Source: Calditrichota bacterium | GTDB lineage: Bacteria; Calditrichota; Calditrichia; RBG-13-44-9; J042 | Direction: 5' to 3' | NCBI GenBank assembly: GCA_013150955.1 | Contig: JAADJD010000043.1 | Location: 1 to 64,000, forward strand | DNA length: 64,000 nt | Part shown: positions 6,543-15,304 of the stretch, piece after piece | Numbering within the stretch: the first letter of the stretch is position 1 | Layout of the letters: each line of letters starts with the position of its first letter | The notes under the pieces: model-generated | The model's database searches: none | Seen by the model: the letters and a program-made list of their open reading frames with translations, nothing else | Told to the model about the DNA's origin: nothing | Position numbers and translations under genes: made by a program

Positions 6543-9539
6543 ATGAGGATGCGACAGCCGTTGTGGCCATCCCTCTGGCTGGTGTTTTTCCTGCTGTTAA
6601 AAGGCGGGGCACAAGTTATTCCCATTGCAGAGATTCAGCAGAACGAATCCCAATATTTAAATCAACAGGTGACCATCCGCGGCGTGGTGGTGTTGGGTGC
6701 GGGCATTACCACCACCAGCTGGACGGATGCGTATGTGCAGGATACGTCCAATGCCGGGATAAATATTTACCGACCCGGATCGGTGGATCCCAAGCTGGTT
6801 CGAGGTAATCTGGTGGAAATTACCGGAACGGTTGAAAATTACCAGGGAGTGACTGAGATTACCAATTATTCGGTAACCGTGATCCGCACCAATGAGCCCC
6901 TGCCGCCTCCTGTAAAATTGACCACCCAGCAGGCGAACAATGTGGAACGGGAAGGTACCTTTGTGGAGGTGACCGGAGAGATTACCAGCCGATATGTGGC
7001 CGGATCTGGCACCAATCTGGTGGTCAATGATGGTAGCGGGGAATGTACGGTGCGGGTGTGGAATTCCACCGGTGTGGATCTCTCGGAAGCGCAGGTTGGG
7101 AAGACGGTGACCATTCGTGGCCCGCTGGATATTTACCGGGGAAACACCCAGATTTTGCTGGCATACCAGGAGGATCTGATCGTCCGGGAATCCCGTCCGG
7201 GAGACGGAACCGGCGTGGTGACGGTGGATCCCGATTCGGTTGCCAAAGGAGCCACGGATGTGTCTCTGACATTCACCATTCAGGCGGAGGATCCTTATAT
7301 TCTGGAATCGATTTCCATCTGGATTCCGGAGCTGTGGGAATGGAGTTTTGACGTGAACGATGTGTCCCTGGAGGGAGCGGGACTCAGCGGCGCCCGATCA
7401 GAGATCGAGGGGCGGTCGATTGTTATTACCGGTGCCGAGGTTGGAGCGGGCCAGGAAGGTGTGGTGAGGTTGTTCCATCTGAATGCCCCGGATAGCCATG
7501 TGACCAGCGTGTTTCAGGTGAAGACGGCGGTGTGGGGCGGGGTGCTGGCGCCGATTAAAAACAGTCCCCGGATCGTTGTGGGGGAAGGCATCGTGTTAAC
7601 CCCCATTTCCGAGATCCAGCTGCTGTCGGATCAATATTTGGGGAAGCAGGTGAACATCAAAGCGGTGGTAGTGTTGGGCGCGGGCATTACGACCACCGGC
7701 TGGACGGACGCCTACGTGCAGGACAATTCTGGCTATGGCATCAATGTGTTTCGCAGCGGGGAGGTGGATTCCCGACTCAAACGCGGTCGGCTGGTGATCA
7801 TCAGTGGAGTGGTCGACGAATATCAGGGCGTCACCGAAATTACCGATTACACCCTGACCGTCTTGAAGGAAAACGTGCCATTGCCGCCGCCGTTGAAGTT
7901 GCAGACCCTGGAGGCCACCGATGTGAAATGGGAAGGCACCTTTGTTGAAGTGCAGGGTCGGATTACCCAGAAGTACACAGCCGGTAGCGGAGTAAACCTG
8001 AACATAGACGATGGCAGCGGGCCCTGTCTGGTGCGGGTGTGGAATTCCACGGGCATTGACCTCTCGCCTTATAATGTAGAGGATACGGTGGTCGTTCGTG
8101 GCCCCATGGATATTTACCAGGGCAATGCACAGATCTTGCTGGGGTACGAAGACGATATTTTTAAACCCGGTGAAGGGATCCGCGGCGATGGAAGCGGCTT
8201 TGCCCGGGTCGATTTGCAGAGCGTTCGCCCCGATTCCAGCGGGATTGCTTTACAGGTGGTGGTGTGGGGTGGGCCGGATGACACGTTGCACACGGTACAG
8301 GTGTATGTGCCCGTTCGGTGGGGATGGTCAAACGTGGTGGAGGATTTAGAGGTGAGCGGTTCTGGCGCCGAGGGGGCAGCTTATCGGGTTGTGCAGGAAT
8401 TTGACGAACGCTTTGTGGAAGTGACGGGTGCCCAGATCACCGCCACCGATAATGTGATCCTGACGTTCCGAAATATGAGCAGCCCGCCGGATTCAGTCTA
8501 CAGCTATGTCTGGGTGAAAACAGCCGTGGAAGGGGGAGTGCCGCGGTTTATCGCGGAAAGTCCCCGTATTCAGGTGGGGCGGAATCCCGTGTATCAGATC
8601 TTTGACCTGCAGTTGAATTCCGGCTACTTTCTGGAAAAACCGGTGACCGTAGAGGGGGTAATGACCATCGGGGCGGGGGTACTCCGCACCGATCGCACGG
8701 CAGCCTACCTGCAGGATGCCTCCCGCAGGGGAATTCAGATCAGCAGTCCCCAACCTCCCGACACCACCGTTTTCCGACGCTATTATCGACTGCGAGTTTC
8801 CGGGGTGGTCAGTGAATATCGCCAGACAACCCAGCTGGAGCCCATTCAGGTAACCGTTCTGGATTCGCTGGCGGACTTGCCGGAACCCTTTTATTTAAGC
8901 ACCCGCAATGCCAACGATCCCCGCTGGGACGGTACCTACATTCAGGTGCATGGGGTGGTCACGGACAAGTACACCACTTCCTCATCCCCACCATTCGATT
9001 ACAATGTGGTGGTGAATGATGGCAGCGGGGGCATCACGGTGCGTATCTGGGGAACCACGGGTATTGATGTGGACTTTTTTAGCGTCAACGATGCCCTGTT
9101 CGTTACCGGTGTTGGGGGCGTGTTTGTGGATCGGAATAATGTGGCCAATTATCAAATCCTGCCGGGCTACCGGGATCAAGTCGTTCGCGACGAGAACTAT
9201 CGGCCATCGCTGGCCAATGTGAATTTGTGGGTGCCGCCTCACCCCTTTGTGCCTGAACGGGGAGAGAAGATTGCCATTCGGTACAATGCCAGCGCGGTGG
9301 GGAACCGGGTGACCCTGCGGATATTTGATCTGGGCGGGCGGTTGATTACCACTCTGGTGGATGAAGACGCCCGTTTGATCGAACGCACCGTTTACTGGGA
9401 TGGCCGCAACGATTTGCGGGATCTGGTACCACTGGGAACGTACATCTGCCACCTGGAGGTGGTGGAACCCATTCGGAGCGAAAAGCGCACCCGGATGGTG
9501 CCCATTGTTGTTGGCACGGTGTTGAACCGCTCGCCGTAA
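6543..9539 (+). CDS. Secreted protein with three OB-like repeats and FlgD-like tail
   Basis: 998 residues. After a signal peptide (about 1-22) come three long repeats, about 22-220, 355-550 and 690-870. Each starts with an I-x-E/D-I-Q-L-like strand, then a V-x-I-x-G-V-V strand, GAGITTT-type and TDAYVQD-type motifs, a LVEITGTV-like strand and a VVNDGSGECTVRVWNSTG-like half. This pattern resembles bacterial OB-fold domains found in extracellular nucleases and binding proteins; I see no nuclease motif here. Beta-sandwich linkers separate the repeats. The last about 95 residues form a FlgD-like/type IX-type tail (LRIFDLGGRLI, YWDGRNDLRD). Repeats 1 and 2 are still very similar at DNA level. First gene of a four-gene rightward operon. 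Ligand unknown. Confidence 0.82.
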   Translation: MRMRQPLWPSLWLVFFLLLKGGAQVIPIAEIQQNESQYLNQQVTIRGVVVLGAGITTTSWTDAYVQDTSNAGINIYRPGSVDPKLVRGNLVEITGTVENYQGVTEITNYSVTVIRTNEPLPPPVKLTTQQANNVEREGTFVEVTGEITSRYVAGSGTNLVVNDGSGECTVRVWNSTGVDLSEAQVGKTVTIRGPLDIYRGNTQILLAYQEDLIVRESRPGDGTGVVTVDPDSVAKGATDVSLTFTIQAEDPYILESISIWIPELWEWSFDVNDVSLEGAGLSGARSEIEGRSIVITGAEVGAGQEGVVRLFHLNAPDSHVTSVFQVKTAVWGGVLAPIKNSPRIVVGEGIVLTPISEIQLLSDQYLGKQVNIKAVVVLGAGITTTGWTDAYVQDNSGYGINVFRSGEVDSRLKRGRLVIISGVVDEYQGVTEITDYTLTVLKENVPLPPPLKLQTLEATDVKWEGTFVEVQGRITQKYTAGSGVNLNIDDGSGPCLVRVWNSTGIDLSPYNVEDTVVVRGPMDIYQGNAQILLGYEDDIFKPGEGIRGDGSGFARVDLQSVRPDSSGIALQVVVWGGPDDTLHTVQVYVPVRWGWSNVVEDLEVSGSGAEGAAYRVVQEFDERFVEVTGAQITATDNVILTFRNMSSPPDSVYSYVWVKTAVEGGVPRFIAESPRIQVGRNPVYQIFDLQLNSGYFLEKPVTVEGVMTIGAGVLRTDRTAAYLQDASRRGIQISSPQPPDTTVFRRYYRLRVSGVVSEYRQTTQLEPIQVTVLDSLADLPEPFYLSTRNANDPRWDGTYIQVHGVVTDKYTTSSSPPFDYNVVVNDGSGGITVRIWGTTGIDVDFFSVNDALFVTGVGGVFVDRNNVANYQILPGYRDQVVRDENYRPSLANVNLWVPPHPFVPERGEKIAIRYNASAVGNRVTLRIFDLGGRLITTLVDEDARLIERTVYWDGRNDLRDLVPLGTYICHLEVVEPIRSEKRTRMVPIVVGTVLNRSP

Positions 9540-9665
9540 AGTAGGAAAATCCGGAATGGCACCTGCAGGCGGCGGTTGGGTTCGAAGAAGGCAGGGCAAA
9601 CCATGAAGGGTTCTTCAAACGAGGGCAAGATTTTCAGAAAAACCACGTTAAGCGATAGGCAAGCC

Positions 9666-10544
9666 ATGAAACAGTTTTGGGTGATGATTTTAGCGGGATT
9701 TGTTTGGATGCATGCGGCGATGCTGCATGCCGGTCTGTTTAGTGATCGCTTTCCCAGTGCCCGGTTTACGGCCATGGGGGGTAGTGGTGTGGCGGTGGCC
9801 AACGATGTCTGGGCGGCTTTCTACAATCCCGCCGGATTGAGCCGGGTGGAGCGCCTGCAGGTGGGAAGCTCCTACCTGCGGTTGTTTAATGCCCCGTTCC
9901 TCACCAGCGTATTTGGTTCCGGTGTGTACCCCCTTTCCCGAAATTTCGGAACCGTCTCCCTGGGATTCGAATATTTTGGCGTCAATTACGAAGGCAATCA
10001 AATTTCCGGCGAATATACCTTTCAGTTTTCCCACGGCTTTTTCCTGTTGAAAGATATTCATTCCAGCCTAGCCATTGGGTACTCCGTAAAGGGCTATTAC
10101 TGGACGCTGGGGCAATCTCTGGAATATGGCAATCTGGGCAGTGCGGCCACACTGGGACTGGATGTGGGATTGCAGGCCTCCGTCTATGGACGGACTTACA
10201 TCGGGGTTTATTTGATGAATGTGAATACTCCCAAAATCGGGGCGTACACCAGGTTCGATTTGCCCCAGCGAGTGGTGGTGGGCATGGCCTACGAGCCCTA
10301 CGATGGCGTGGTGACCAGTCTGGATTTGAACCGCGTTATTGGCACCGATCATGTTCAGGTCTGGGCAGGTGCCGAATTCAATCTGTTCCGCAATCTGTTC
10401 CTGCGGTTTGGCGGTACCACCAATCCCAATCGATTTAGCTTTGGATTTGGGTTGTACGTTGCCCAGATCCGCCTGGATTATGCCCTGATCACCCATAATG
10501 AACTGGGAGAAACCCATCAAATCGGATTTCAATTCGAGATGTAG
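9666..10544 (+). CDS. PorV/PorQ-like outer-membrane beta-barrel protein
   Basis: 292 residues from the ATG chosen because a signal peptide starts there (KQFWVMILAGFVWMHAAMLHAG); in-frame ATGs upstream at 9576 and 9603 would add a non-signal extension. The mature N terminus has the family motif SARFTAMGGSGVAVAND followed by AAFYNPAGL, typical of the UPF0164/PorV/PorQ group of FadL-like barrels. The rest is alternating beta strands ending in an aromatic-rich strand (HQIGFQFEM). Such proteins can be shuttle or partner proteins for type IX secretion. It is followed after one base by the helix-hairpin-helix gene, so translation is probably coupled. Confidence 0.85.
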   Translation: MKQFWVMILAGFVWMHAAMLHAGLFSDRFPSARFTAMGGSGVAVANDVWAAFYNPAGLSRVERLQVGSSYLRLFNAPFLTSVFGSGVYPLSRNFGTVSLGFEYFGVNYEGNQISGEYTFQFSHGFFLLKDIHSSLAIGYSVKGYYWTLGQSLEYGNLGSAATLGLDVGLQASVYGRTYIGVYLMNVNTPKIGAYTRFDLPQRVVVGMAYEPYDGVVTSLDLNRVIGTDHVQVWAGAEFNLFRNLFLRFGGTTNPNRFSFGFGLYVAQIRLDYALITHNELGETHQIGFQFEM

Positions 10545-10545
10545 C

Positions 10546-13122
10546 ATGCGTTGGGGACTTCAAACAGTATCTTTCATTCTGAGCCGCCTGTTGCCTGCGC
10601 TTTTTCTCTGGGGGGCGATGTGGGTATCGGCGCAGGAGGCGTCGCTTCCCTACTCGCCAGAGCGACCGCTGGATATCAATCATGCCACTTTTGAGGAGAT
10701 TGCCCGCCTGCCCATTCCCCGCGAGCTGGCGGAACGCATCTATTACCGGATTGAATACCAGGGGCCGCTCAAGCATATTTATCAGTTAACCCAGATCGAG
10801 GGGATGACCCCGGAGCTGTTCCTTCGGTTAAAGCGCCTGATTCGGGTGGAACCTTACCTGCCCAAAACCGAGCGCGAAGCTCGCATTGAGCGGCTGTATT
10901 ACAAGCTGGATCGCTGGGAGGGGAACGAAGGCACCAGTCAGGCTCTGATCGATGCCTGGATTGAGCAGGCGCTGGAACCCCTGAATGTGAATACCATTAC
11001 CTATGACCAGCTATTGAACCTGCAGGGCGTGTCACCGGTGGATGCTGCGGCCATCATTCGCTACCGGCGGGAAGTGGGTAAAATTACCGGTTTGCGAGAT
11101 TTGCGCAATGCCCCTTACCTTTCGTATTTCGGATATCGCAATGCCCGCGATTTTTTAACATTCGAAGAACCGGATAAGAAACGGGAGTTTCACGGGCATC
11201 TGCTGGTACGCATTCACAACACCCCTTTTTTTACGGAGGAGGCAGAAGCAACGGCCATCATTCCTGCAGCATCCATCGAAAATAATTACCCGGATGTGTA
11301 CACCCGCTTTATGGGCAGCTGGGGGCGCAACGTTAAGGTGGGATTTTCCTTCTGGCATGCGCTTTACGAGCCGGTGATATATCAGGATCTGGGGTTTGCG
11401 CGGATTCCCCGACCGAAGTTTTATCTGGGTGTGGAGAATCAGCGACTGGGCCCCATCCAGGTGCGAAAGTTGTACCTGGGCAACTACACCCTTGCGTTTG
11501 CTCAGGGCGTGGTCATGGAGAATACGGATTTCTTTTTACCCCGCAAATCGGGATTTGGATTTCGGAAGCGGTTTATCGGGCTATCTGGCGATAATTCGCG
11601 TACCCGGCAGTACAAGTTAAGCGGGATAGCCACCGAACTGCAACTGGCCAATGCCCATTTGTTTTTATTTGGATCGTTTGATTCCCGCGATGCGATTCTG
11701 AACCGCACTCCGGTAAAGCTGGATGGTCAGATTCATTACCCGGTCAATCAGTTCATCGTGCTGGATCAGCGGTTTCGTTATGCCCCTGGCGATGTGAATC
11801 GGGAACGGCTGGGGTTGAGCTGGCGCGATGCCGTGAGGGAGCTGCTTTACGGATTTCGCTTTCGGTACGATCTTTTGCCGGCCACCCGGATCGGGGTCAC
11901 TTACTATGAAAGCGCCTACGATCGGTTGCTGCGTCCCGATATTTACGATATTGTGGATCCCCAGAACGCCAATCAGCTGCGCCTGGCCGATGGGGAGGTT
12001 TTTCAGGCTTACGGCGGCCCCATTTCCGATGGCCGCAATCCGTTCTGGAAAGCGGCGCGTTCCTTTCGGCGGGTTTATGGCGTGGATCTGCAGTCGGTAT
12101 TTCAGAACGTTGCCATTCAAATGGAATATGCGGAGCTGGACAAAAGCTCGCCATTTACCCTCTTTCGGAAAAATCCACGGGCTTTTGTGGCTTCTGCTTA
12201 CGTGCAGTACAATAGTTTTTATCTGCTGGCCCTTTTTCGGGATTATGGCCTGGGGTTCGATAATCCTTATCAGCGGTCGTTTTCCAATTATCGCCGCTAC
12301 AAGCGAACCATCTTCGAACGATACTTTTACCTGCAGAACCCGCTTTATGGTCAATTATACACCAACAATCCGCAACCGCAGGCGGAAAAGGGCTGGTACT
12401 TTTACTCCCGTTATCAGGTCAATCGAAAGATGGTTTTAACTGTGGAATATGACAACTGGTTGCGCAAAGCGGACGATGCGTCTCAGTTTCGACTGGTGGG
12501 AACGCTGAATTTTCGTCCCATATTTCCCATCACCATTTCGTTAAGGCAGAAATATCAGGGGCGGGAAAAGCAGAACCGATTGACCACGGATTATTTTGAG
12601 AATTACGAATTTCGTGGCATGGTGCGTGCCCGGCTGTCCCGTTTCGATGAATTGGGCTTTATTTATTCCAGCTCGGTCACCCGGTTTCGGCCGCGGCCGC
12701 GACTGTACTATCCTCTGAAAATGGGAATCGCTTACGAACGAGTCAACACGGCGGGGAACATGGCTTCTCCCGGTGAAGCGCTGGGTGGTTTTTTTACCCA
12801 CAATTTTAATCGCCATCTGAAAGTGAAGGGCTTTCTGGGGTATTATAAAGGATTTTTCTGGAACTTTGAAGATACCCAGTTTCTGGTCATGGACAGCGAT
12901 CGCGGTGCCCTGCGCATGTGGTTGTCGGTCTACAGCCGAATTTCCAACCAGTTGAGCATGCGGATAAAGTACACCCGCGACTATGCGTATCCCATCACTT
13001 ATTTTCATGCAAGGGATGCGGATAATGAGGAGATTCCGTCCACCGGCGGCAGGTATTATCAGGGAGACTGGATACAGCCCACACAGGATTTTTTCTACCT
13101 GGAATTCAGTTACCATTTTTGA
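10546..13122 (+). CDS. Helix-hairpin-helix outer-membrane protein
   Basis: 858 residues. The ATG at 10546 sits one base after the previous stop; an in-frame ATG at 10498 overlaps the upstream gene and precedes the signal peptide, so it is less likely. After the signal peptide (ending near WVSAQ) come two ComEA-like helix-hairpin-helix regions, LDINHATFEEIARLPI (about residues 40-100) and LNVNTITYDQLLNLQGV (about 145-200). These normally bind DNA backbone without sequence specificity. The remaining about 650 residues are rich in aromatic, Arg and Tyr beta strands with a C-terminal YLEFSYHF strand, as in an outer-membrane barrel. A role in DNA capture at the cell surface is an inference; HHH folds can also serve as protein modules. 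Confidence 0.8.
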   Translation: MRWGLQTVSFILSRLLPALFLWGAMWVSAQEASLPYSPERPLDINHATFEEIARLPIPRELAERIYYRIEYQGPLKHIYQLTQIEGMTPELFLRLKRLIRVEPYLPKTEREARIERLYYKLDRWEGNEGTSQALIDAWIEQALEPLNVNTITYDQLLNLQGVSPVDAAAIIRYRREVGKITGLRDLRNAPYLSYFGYRNARDFLTFEEPDKKREFHGHLLVRIHNTPFFTEEAEATAIIPAASIENNYPDVYTRFMGSWGRNVKVGFSFWHALYEPVIYQDLGFARIPRPKFYLGVENQRLGPIQVRKLYLGNYTLAFAQGVVMENTDFFLPRKSGFGFRKRFIGLSGDNSRTRQYKLSGIATELQLANAHLFLFGSFDSRDAILNRTPVKLDGQIHYPVNQFIVLDQRFRYAPGDVNRERLGLSWRDAVRELLYGFRFRYDLLPATRIGVTYYESAYDRLLRPDIYDIVDPQNANQLRLADGEVFQAYGGPISDGRNPFWKAARSFRRVYGVDLQSVFQNVAIQMEYAELDKSSPFTLFRKNPRAFVASAYVQYNSFYLLALFRDYGLGFDNPYQRSFSNYRRYKRTIFERYFYLQNPLYGQLYTNNPQPQAEKGWYFYSRYQVNRKMVLTVEYDNWLRKADDASQFRLVGTLNFRPIFPITISLRQKYQGREKQNRLTTDYFENYEFRGMVRARLSRFDELGFIYSSSVTRFRPRPRLYYPLKMGIAYERVNTAGNMASPGEALGGFFTHNFNRHLKVKGFLGYYKGFFWNFEDTQFLVMDSDRGALRMWLSVYSRISNQLSMRIKYTRDYAYPITYFHARDADNEEIPSTGGRYYQGDWIQPTQDFFYLEFSYHF

Positions 13123-13171
13123 TGGAATGCTAAGCAATGAATGATGCTGTAGGGTGTTAAAGGAGCCCGAT

Positions 13172-14479
13172 ATGAATACGATGCGTTTAATTCTGCTGAA
13201 TTTAATCTGGATAGGGTGCTTATGGGGGCAGGCTTATAATACTTATCCCATAGGCGATTACTGGATTTTTCCGGATGCGCGGACGCTGGGTCTGGCAGGG
13301 AGCGGATCGGTGTCCAATACGCGTGCCGGTGCCCTGATGCTGAACCCGGCGGCAATGGGTGTCTCTGCGGTGGGAGTTCAGCTGGAGTGGAGTCCCTGGC
13401 TGCGTAAACTGGAAGAACGGCGATCCTATCCCCTGTACAATCGGATCGATGATATCACCCAGCAGGCCATATATGCCCAGAATTTAAACTGGTTTGCCGA
13501 CTGGCAGGGTGGAGTGGTTGTCCGCCCGGATTGGGGCGTTTTTAAGGCGCTGGCTGTGGGACGATTTATGGAACTGGATCAGAATTATGTCTACCGTGAA
13601 GAAGTGCGGAAGAACATTTTCGGGGATTCCCTGCTGGCCGAGAACCAGATTACGGTTCAGGGAAGGTTACATCGGTATTCGCTGGGAATGGCCTTTCAAC
13701 TGGGTTCGGGGGTTTTCCTGGGACTCCAGGTGGGTTTCCTGAAGGGGGGACTGGAAAAGGATTCCTCCATTCAATTTTATGATAATCGGGAATTTCCGGA
13801 GGAAGGTGCTCGCACCGTCCGTCAGCTCAAAGGAACGCCCCTGGTGGTTTCCGCGGGAGGCATCTGGGTGGTAAATCCCCATGTGCGCCTGGGAGCATCG
13901 GTGCAATTGCCCTACACCGTTCGCTGGCAGTACCGGTGGATTCATCGCTATTTGAAGGTTCTTGTCACCGGGGAAGAGCGGCATGAGTATCCGTTACAGG
14001 CCACGGTGGGATTCGAATACCGGGCGCGGCAGGAGCTTCAGGCTCGCCTGAATATTGATGTGAGCTATTTCTGGTGGTCGCAAACCCGGAGTCGGGTCGC
14101 CACGCGGGGATTTGCCCGAACGTGGGATCGGTTGCAGGATGCCATTCAGCTGAAAGTGGGGATTGAGCACCTGTTTTTCAACCGGGTGCCTTTCCGGGTC
14201 GGGGTACAGTTTCGAACCGCGCCGGAGAATCGACGGCAAAGCCGCACGCTTCTGACCGCCGGAACGGGCTTCCGGGGGAAATTCTGGCAGGTGGATCTCT
14301 CCGGGGGGATCAGCCACCTCAGCTACCGCGCCAGGGACGTTTTCGATGATGCCCTGTACGGGGGCTTTCGAGCAGATTCCGTGCTGGACACGGTTGAAGA
14401 GAACTTCTTTTTTGGAGTGGTGAGTGTGCGAGTTGGGCTGCGCGCTTTCGGGAAAACGATCAGTGCGGTGCTGGAGTAA
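13172..14479 (+). CDS. Second PorV/PorQ-like outer-membrane protein
   Basis: 435 residues from the ATG behind AAGGAG (13159-13164); an in-frame ATG 18 bases upstream lacks a ribosome site. The signal peptide ends near CLWGQA. The mature start FPDARTLGLAGSGSVSNTRA followed by LMLNPAAM is the same motif as in the gene two positions upstream, marking the FadL/PorV-like family. The remainder is alternating beta strands with Arg/Glu-rich turns and a hydrophobic final segment. It is the last gene of the four-gene operon begun at 6543; repeat copy B follows in the convergent gap. Confidence 0.8.
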   Translation: MNTMRLILLNLIWIGCLWGQAYNTYPIGDYWIFPDARTLGLAGSGSVSNTRAGALMLNPAAMGVSAVGVQLEWSPWLRKLEERRSYPLYNRIDDITQQAIYAQNLNWFADWQGGVVVRPDWGVFKALAVGRFMELDQNYVYREEVRKNIFGDSLLAENQITVQGRLHRYSLGMAFQLGSGVFLGLQVGFLKGGLEKDSSIQFYDNREFPEEGARTVRQLKGTPLVVSAGGIWVVNPHVRLGASVQLPYTVRWQYRWIHRYLKVLVTGEERHEYPLQATVGFEYRARQELQARLNIDVSYFWWSQTRSRVATRGFARTWDRLQDAIQLKVGIEHLFFNRVPFRVGVQFRTAPENRRQSRTLLTAGTGFRGKFWQVDLSGGISHLSYRARDVFDDALYGGFRADSVLDTVEENFFFGVVSVRVGLRAFGKTISAVLE

Positions 14480-14554
14480 CCCGCCTTAACGCGGATTTAT
14501 GCATTCGCCGACGATTTACACGACTTCACACGAATCCGTAAACCTGAATTCAGC

Positions 14555-14748
14555 TTTAGACCGCGAATGAACGCAGATAAACCCAGATTTTGCATTAGAA
14601 CCACGAATGACACGAATGAACACAAATAAAACTTTTAGAAATTGTTAGATTAGATCTGGATGAAAATTCGTTTCGAGGTTTATTCGCGATTTTGTGGGTA
14701 TCTGTTAGTTTCATTCGCATGATTCGCGGTTGAGTGCATTGTTTGGAT
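14555..14748 (+). repeat. Dispersed palindromic repeat, copy B
   Basis: Forward-orientation copy with a duplicated left arm (gaccgcgaatgaacgcagat, then ccacgaatgacacgaatg), the core atctggatgaaaattcg and the right arm ttcattcgcatgattcgcgg. It occupies the convergent gap; degenerate fragments of the same arms extend back to about 14500. Confidence 0.8.
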
Positions 14749-14767
14749 GGAAAAAATGGATCTGGAG

Positions 14768-15283
14768 TTATAGGGGAGCGAATTTTTGCCGCAAGAACGA
14801 TTTCAGCGTCTCAAAATCCGGGAAGATCTCCGTGGTGCACCCGATGATCCAGCTGCTGATGTCTTCCACCGGAAAAGGACTGACCATGTACACCGGGATG
14901 TTGTGATAGTAGCAGAAAGTCAGTTCGCCGTGGGTGCCGGCACCTTTTAATACGTATTCGTCCCACAGGCAAATGACATAATCGATATCGTTGATCAGCG
15001 TGGTGAGATCGGTGTGGATCAGTTTGCGAACCACATGGCGGAACTTCCGGAGGTCGGTGCGTTTCCACTGGCGAAAATTGCGAAACTCCTCCGGTGTCAG
15101 GATGTGGTTTTCTTCGATGCAGGGGTTAAACACCCGGTGTCCCAGTTCTTTTTCCAGAAATTGCGTGATGGCCTCTCGCCACTGACATCCATTATCGGGG
15201 GCATATTCAATGGCCCCTGCCAGGTAAACGTACATGCCGTTACCTGAAGAATGGGTCTGGGGTTTTGGGCGTTTTGTGCGCAT
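14768..15283 (-). CDS. Nucleoside 2-deoxyribosyltransferase-like protein
   Basis: 171 residues. The N-terminal strand MYVYLAGAIEYAPDNG and the later segment DIDYVICLWDEYVLKGAGTHGEL follow the layout of the nucleoside 2-deoxyribosyltransferase/DRTGG-like Rossmann family (YLAGP-type loop; GTxxEL segment carrying the catalytic Glu). These enzymes cleave or transfer N-glycosidic bonds of deoxynucleosides. An internal ATG (15235) immediately before VYLAGAI is an alternative start with a comparable ribosome site. It begins 21 bp after the stop of the radical SAM gene, in a leftward operon with that gene and the K+ channel. Substrate is unknown. Confidence 0.75.
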   Translation of the reverse strand: MRTKRPKPQTHSSGNGMYVYLAGAIEYAPDNGCQWREAITQFLEKELGHRVFNPCIEENHILTPEEFRNFRQWKRTDLRKFRHVVRKLIHTDLTTLINDIDYVICLWDEYVLKGAGTHGELTFCYYHNIPVYMVSPFPVEDISSWIIGCTTEIFPDFETLKSFLRQKFAPL

Positions 15284-15304
15284 CAGATTGTCCGGTCAAT
15301 ACGT

